A DNA stretch of 64,000 bases from Cyanobium sp. AMD-g. Its GTDB lineage: Bacteria; Cyanobacteriota; Cyanobacteriia; PCC-6307; Cyanobiaceae. The translations under genes were made by a program, and so were the position numbers. Every line of letters starts with the position of its first letter. Position 1 is the stretch's first letter. The notes beneath the pieces are model-generated. The model saw only the letters and a program-made list of their open reading frames with translations. It was not told the origin of the DNA and searched no databases. Below, in pieces: positions 61,902 to 64,000 of the stretch. Location of the stretch: contig NZ_JAGQCW010000004.1 of NCBI RefSeq assembly GCF_024346395.1, positions 62,001-126,000 on the forward strand, given 5' to 3'.

Positions 61902-63392
61902 ATGGTCCACGACCTGGCCGATCAGCTGGATCTCCTGATCCGCTCCCGCACGCCGATCCTCTGGATCCGCAGCCTGGAGGAGGAGCGGGTGGAGGGGCTG
62001 CTGGAGCGGGCCGCCGAGCGCCTGGGGGGGCGCACCCTGCTGCGCTGGGACTTCATCGGCGGCTTGGCCGGCGCCCCCAACCTGCAGGGCCAGGCCGTGC
62101 GTCAGCCGATGGCCGCCCTCAGCGGCCTGGACGGGCTTCCCCCGGAGCAGGGGGCGATCCTGCTGCTCAAGGACTTCCACCGCTATGCCGATGATCCAGG
62201 CATCTGCCGAAGGCTGCGCAACCTGGCCGCCGGCCTGCGGCAGGTGCCCCACACCCTGGTGATCAGCGCCCCGGAGTGGCAGATGCCGCGGGAGCTGGAA
62301 GACAGCGTCACCCTGCTCGAATTGCCCCTGCCGGAGGCCCGCGAGATCGGCCGGCTGCTGCGGGCGATCGCCGAGGCCAGCGGCCAGCCCCTGGCCCCGG
62401 GGGTGCTCGAGCAGCTCACGGCCGCCTGCCACGGGCTGAGCGAGCAGCGGGTGCGCCAGCTGGCGGCCCGGGCCCTGGCCCAGCGGGGCCAGCTGGGCAT
62501 CGAAGACCTTTCGGAGGTGCTGGAGGAGAAACGCCAGGCCATCGCCCGCAGCGAGCTGCTGGAGTACTGCCCCACCGAGGCCACCCCCGCCGACATCGGC
62601 GGCCTGGAGACCCTCAAGCACTGGCTGGAGCAACGCCACCGGGCCTTCAGCGAGGAGGCCCAGCGCTACGGCCTGCCCCTGCCCCGGGGGGTGCTGCTGA
62701 TCGGTCCCCAGGGCACCGGCAAATCGCTCACCGCCAAGGCGATCGCCCACAGCTGGGCGATGCCGCTGCTGCGGCTGGATGTGGGGCGCCTGTTCGCGGG
62801 CCTGGTGGGGGCCAGCGAGGCGCGCACCAGGGAGATGATTCAGCGGGCCGAGGCCATGGCCCCCTGCGTGCTCTGGATCGACGAGATCGACAAAGGCTTC
62901 GGCGGTGGCGACGGCCGCAGCGACGGCGGCACCAGCCAACGGGTGCTGGCCAGCCTGCTCACCTGGATGGCGGAAAAAAGCAGCGCCGTGTTCGTGGTGG
63001 CCACCGCCAATGCGGTGGAACGGCTGCCGGCGGAACTGCTGCGCAAGGGCCGCTTCGACGAGATCTTCCTGCTGGAACTGCCGGATGCCGAGGAGCGCCG
63101 GGCGATCCTGGATCTGCAGTTGCGGCGGCGGCGGCCGGCCCACACGATTCCGCTGGAGGTGCTGGTGGACCGCACCGCCGACTTCTCCGGCGCCGAGCTG
63201 GAGCAGACCGTGATCGAGGCCATGCACCTGGCCTTCGGCGAGGGCCGCGAACTCGGGGAAGCCGACCTGATCGCCGCCGCCAGCCAGGTGGTGCCCCTGT
63301 CGCGCACGGCCCGGGAGCAGCTGGAGGCCCTGCGCAGCTGGGCCAGCAGCGGCCGCGCCCGGCCGGCTTCCGGCGCCGGCCGGCTTTCGTGA
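61902..63392 (+). CDS. AAA ATPase, Ycf46-like
   Basis: 496 residues. The N-terminal half is a helical/P-loop-like region typical of Ycf46; the C-terminal AAA domain has Walker A GPQGTGKSLTAKAIAHSWA (about residues 268-286), Walker B CVLWIDEIDKGFGGGDG, and ATANAVERLPAELLRKGRFD with the Arg finger. Ycf46 was reported to matter for CO2-related growth in cyanobacteria (from memory). Placed after yceD, in the conserved block that usually continues to serS. Confidence 0.9.
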   Translation: MVHDLADQLDLLIRSRTPILWIRSLEEERVEGLLERAAERLGGRTLLRWDFIGGLAGAPNLQGQAVRQPMAALSGLDGLPPEQGAILLLKDFHRYADDPGICRRLRNLAAGLRQVPHTLVISAPEWQMPRELEDSVTLLELPLPEAREIGRLLRAIAEASGQPLAPGVLEQLTAACHGLSEQRVRQLAARALAQRGQLGIEDLSEVLEEKRQAIARSELLEYCPTEATPADIGGLETLKHWLEQRHRAFSEEAQRYGLPLPRGVLLIGPQGTGKSLTAKAIAHSWAMPLLRLDVGRLFAGLVGASEARTREMIQRAEAMAPCVLWIDEIDKGFGGGDGRSDGGTSQRVLASLLTWMAEKSSAVFVVATANAVERLPAELLRKGRFDEIFLLELPDAEERRAILDLQLRRRRPAHTIPLEVLVDRTADFSGAELEQTVIEAMHLAFGEGRELGEADLIAAASQVVPLSRTAREQLEALRSWASSGRARPASGAGRLS

Positions 63393-63552
63393 GGCCAATC
63401 GGCACGAAAGTGGAAGACTTTCATTGCATCGATGCGGCCCGATGTAACGGCTTCATGAAGAACAACCACGCCTGGTAACAGCTTGGCCGGGCTGGCGGTG
63501 TCGATCGATTCATCACCCGTAGCGTCTGACGATCAATCGTGACGAAGCCGCC

Positions 63553-63741
63553 GTGACCCCGAGCCCCAGCCCCCGCACCGGCAGCGAACTCACCTCCCAG
63601 CTCGCCGTCGCCAGCCTCGGGGCCGGGGTGATCACCACCCTGGCGGTGGCCCAGGGCCAGAGCCCGCTCACCGCCCTCGGCATCACCCTGTTCTCGGCCG
63701 TGGCGGCCGTGGTGGTGGGCCAGGTGATCTCCAGCAACTGA
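63553..63741 (+). CDS. Small membrane protein
   Basis: 62 residues from GTG 63553: a Ser/Pro-rich head, then two hydrophobic segments (LTSQLAVASLGAGVITTLAV and LTALGITLFSAVAAVVVGQV). A short conserved cyanobacterial protein of unknown function is the best guess. The 160 bp between it and ycf46 contains no other gene that I can see. Confidence 0.6.
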   Translation: MTPSPSPRTGSELTSQLAVASLGAGVITTLAVAQGQSPLTALGITLFSAVAAVVVGQVISSN

Positions 63742-63772
63742 GACGCAGAACGCAAGTCTCTCAGGGCTGAAT

Positions 63773-63846
63773 CGTTCCGCTGATTGTTTCCGCTGAACTT
63801 TTCAGCGTTGAACCTTTCTGTGTCGAACCATTCAGCGTTGAGCAGT
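63773..63846 (+). repeat. Degenerate ~15-bp tandem repeat
   Basis: About five imperfect copies of a unit near TTTCAGCGTTGAACC (for example TTTCCGCTGAAC, TTTTCAGCGTTGAACC, TTTCTGTGTCGAACC, ATTCAGCGTTGAGCA) lie in a low-G+C intergenic stretch. Read on the minus strand it would give five-residue repeats such as STLNG/STQKG, but no gene is supported there. Confidence 0.55.
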
Positions 63847-63893
63847 CAATCGCGGGACGTTGGAAGGCCGAACGATCGTCAGGATCGTGTGGA

Positions 63894-64000
63894 TCACTCC
63901 TCGCTCGGGGACTTGGTGCCGACAAGCCACCGTGAAGGCGCGCCTCCGGTTGGCTGGCGCTCCAGCATGAAGCGTCCACTGCCATGCTTCACCGGCGCCA
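63894..64000 (-). CDS. C-terminal end of an unidentified protein (5' end off window)
   Basis: The minus strand encodes 34 residues, APVKHGSGRFMLERQPTGGA then PSRWLVGTKSPSEE, and a stop at 63894-63896. The composition is protein-like and nothing contradicts it, but the fragment is too short to name. Confidence 0.4.
   Translation of the reverse strand, partial: APVKHGSGRFMLERQPTGGAPSRWLVGTKSPSEE

Noticed and set aside
1-64000. Insertion sequences, prophage genes or CRISPR arrays
   Set aside because: I looked for transposase or integrase motifs and regularly spaced repeats and found none.

Overview
The window is chromosomal DNA from a high-G+C unicellular picocyanobacterium of the Cyanobium/Synechococcus type. 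Evidence: a CpcS-type phycobiliprotein lyase, many proteins of cyanobacterial families (DUF3611, DUF1517, DUF2808, DUF3122, Ycf46-like ATPase, YlqD-like), an N-terminally extended thiamine-phosphate synthase, a pdhC-type acetyltransferase, an Fe superoxide dismutase, and the gene order rpmH-rnpA-PH-domain protein-yidC-yceD-ycf46. Genes are dense, often overlap by 4 bp (GTGA/ATGA), and frequently start at GTG. I see no insertion sequence, prophage, CRISPR array or rRNA; there is one tRNA (Ala, anticodon GGC).

Layout. 1-5.1 kb is an exopolysaccharide export locus: a Wzz/BY-kinase gene cut by the left edge, diverging from an SLBB/Wza-like export protein, then a Pro/Ala-rich unknown and a small beta-barrel-like protein. 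5.1-9.9 kb: era, phycobiliprotein lyase, trmD, ispF, a TIGR03792-like protein, larB. 10-13.4 kb (minus): DUF1517 protein, thiS, thiE, ribF. 14-15.5 kb: a visibly AT-richer glycosyltransferase plus an orphan stretch, a candidate acquired segment. 15.5-19.6 kb: surE, pheS, nadK, a pseudo-receiver DNA-binding regulator, DUF192 lipoprotein. 19.6-25.5 kb: cobL/cbiET, a GBA2-like GH116 glucosidase, DUF3122, ribD. 25.5-31.9 kb: DUF427, a Nif11-domain small protein, two GT-C-like membrane glycosyltransferases flanking a SRAP peptidase and ftsH. 31.9-37.3 kb: argF, lexA, tRNA-Ala, a coiled-coil protein, two MscS channels. 37.3-49.8 kb: lnt, phasin-like protein, FKBP, sodB, queA, pdhC, ylqD-like, acyl-ACP/CoA synthetase, lipB, hpf, deoC, recO, MFS carrier. 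49.8-57.2 kb: glycosyltransferases, a response regulator/histidine kinase pair and an EamA permease. 57.2-64 kb: sppA, aroH, DUF2808 and the rpmH-yidC-ycf46 block.

Together this is mostly core metabolism (riboflavin, thiamine, cobalamin, isoprenoid, lipoate, queuosine), protein quality control (FtsH, SppA, YidC, FKBP), stress functions (LexA, SRAP, RecO, SOD, HPF, MscS), and a recurring theme of cell-surface sugar chemistry: four GT4/GT-C genes besides the two flanking ftsH, and a polysaccharide export system. The most unusual items are the Nif11 mini-protein, the pseudo-receiver regulator downstream of nadK, the GH116 enzyme, the Ig-like insert in YidC and the low-G+C glycosyltransferase segment.
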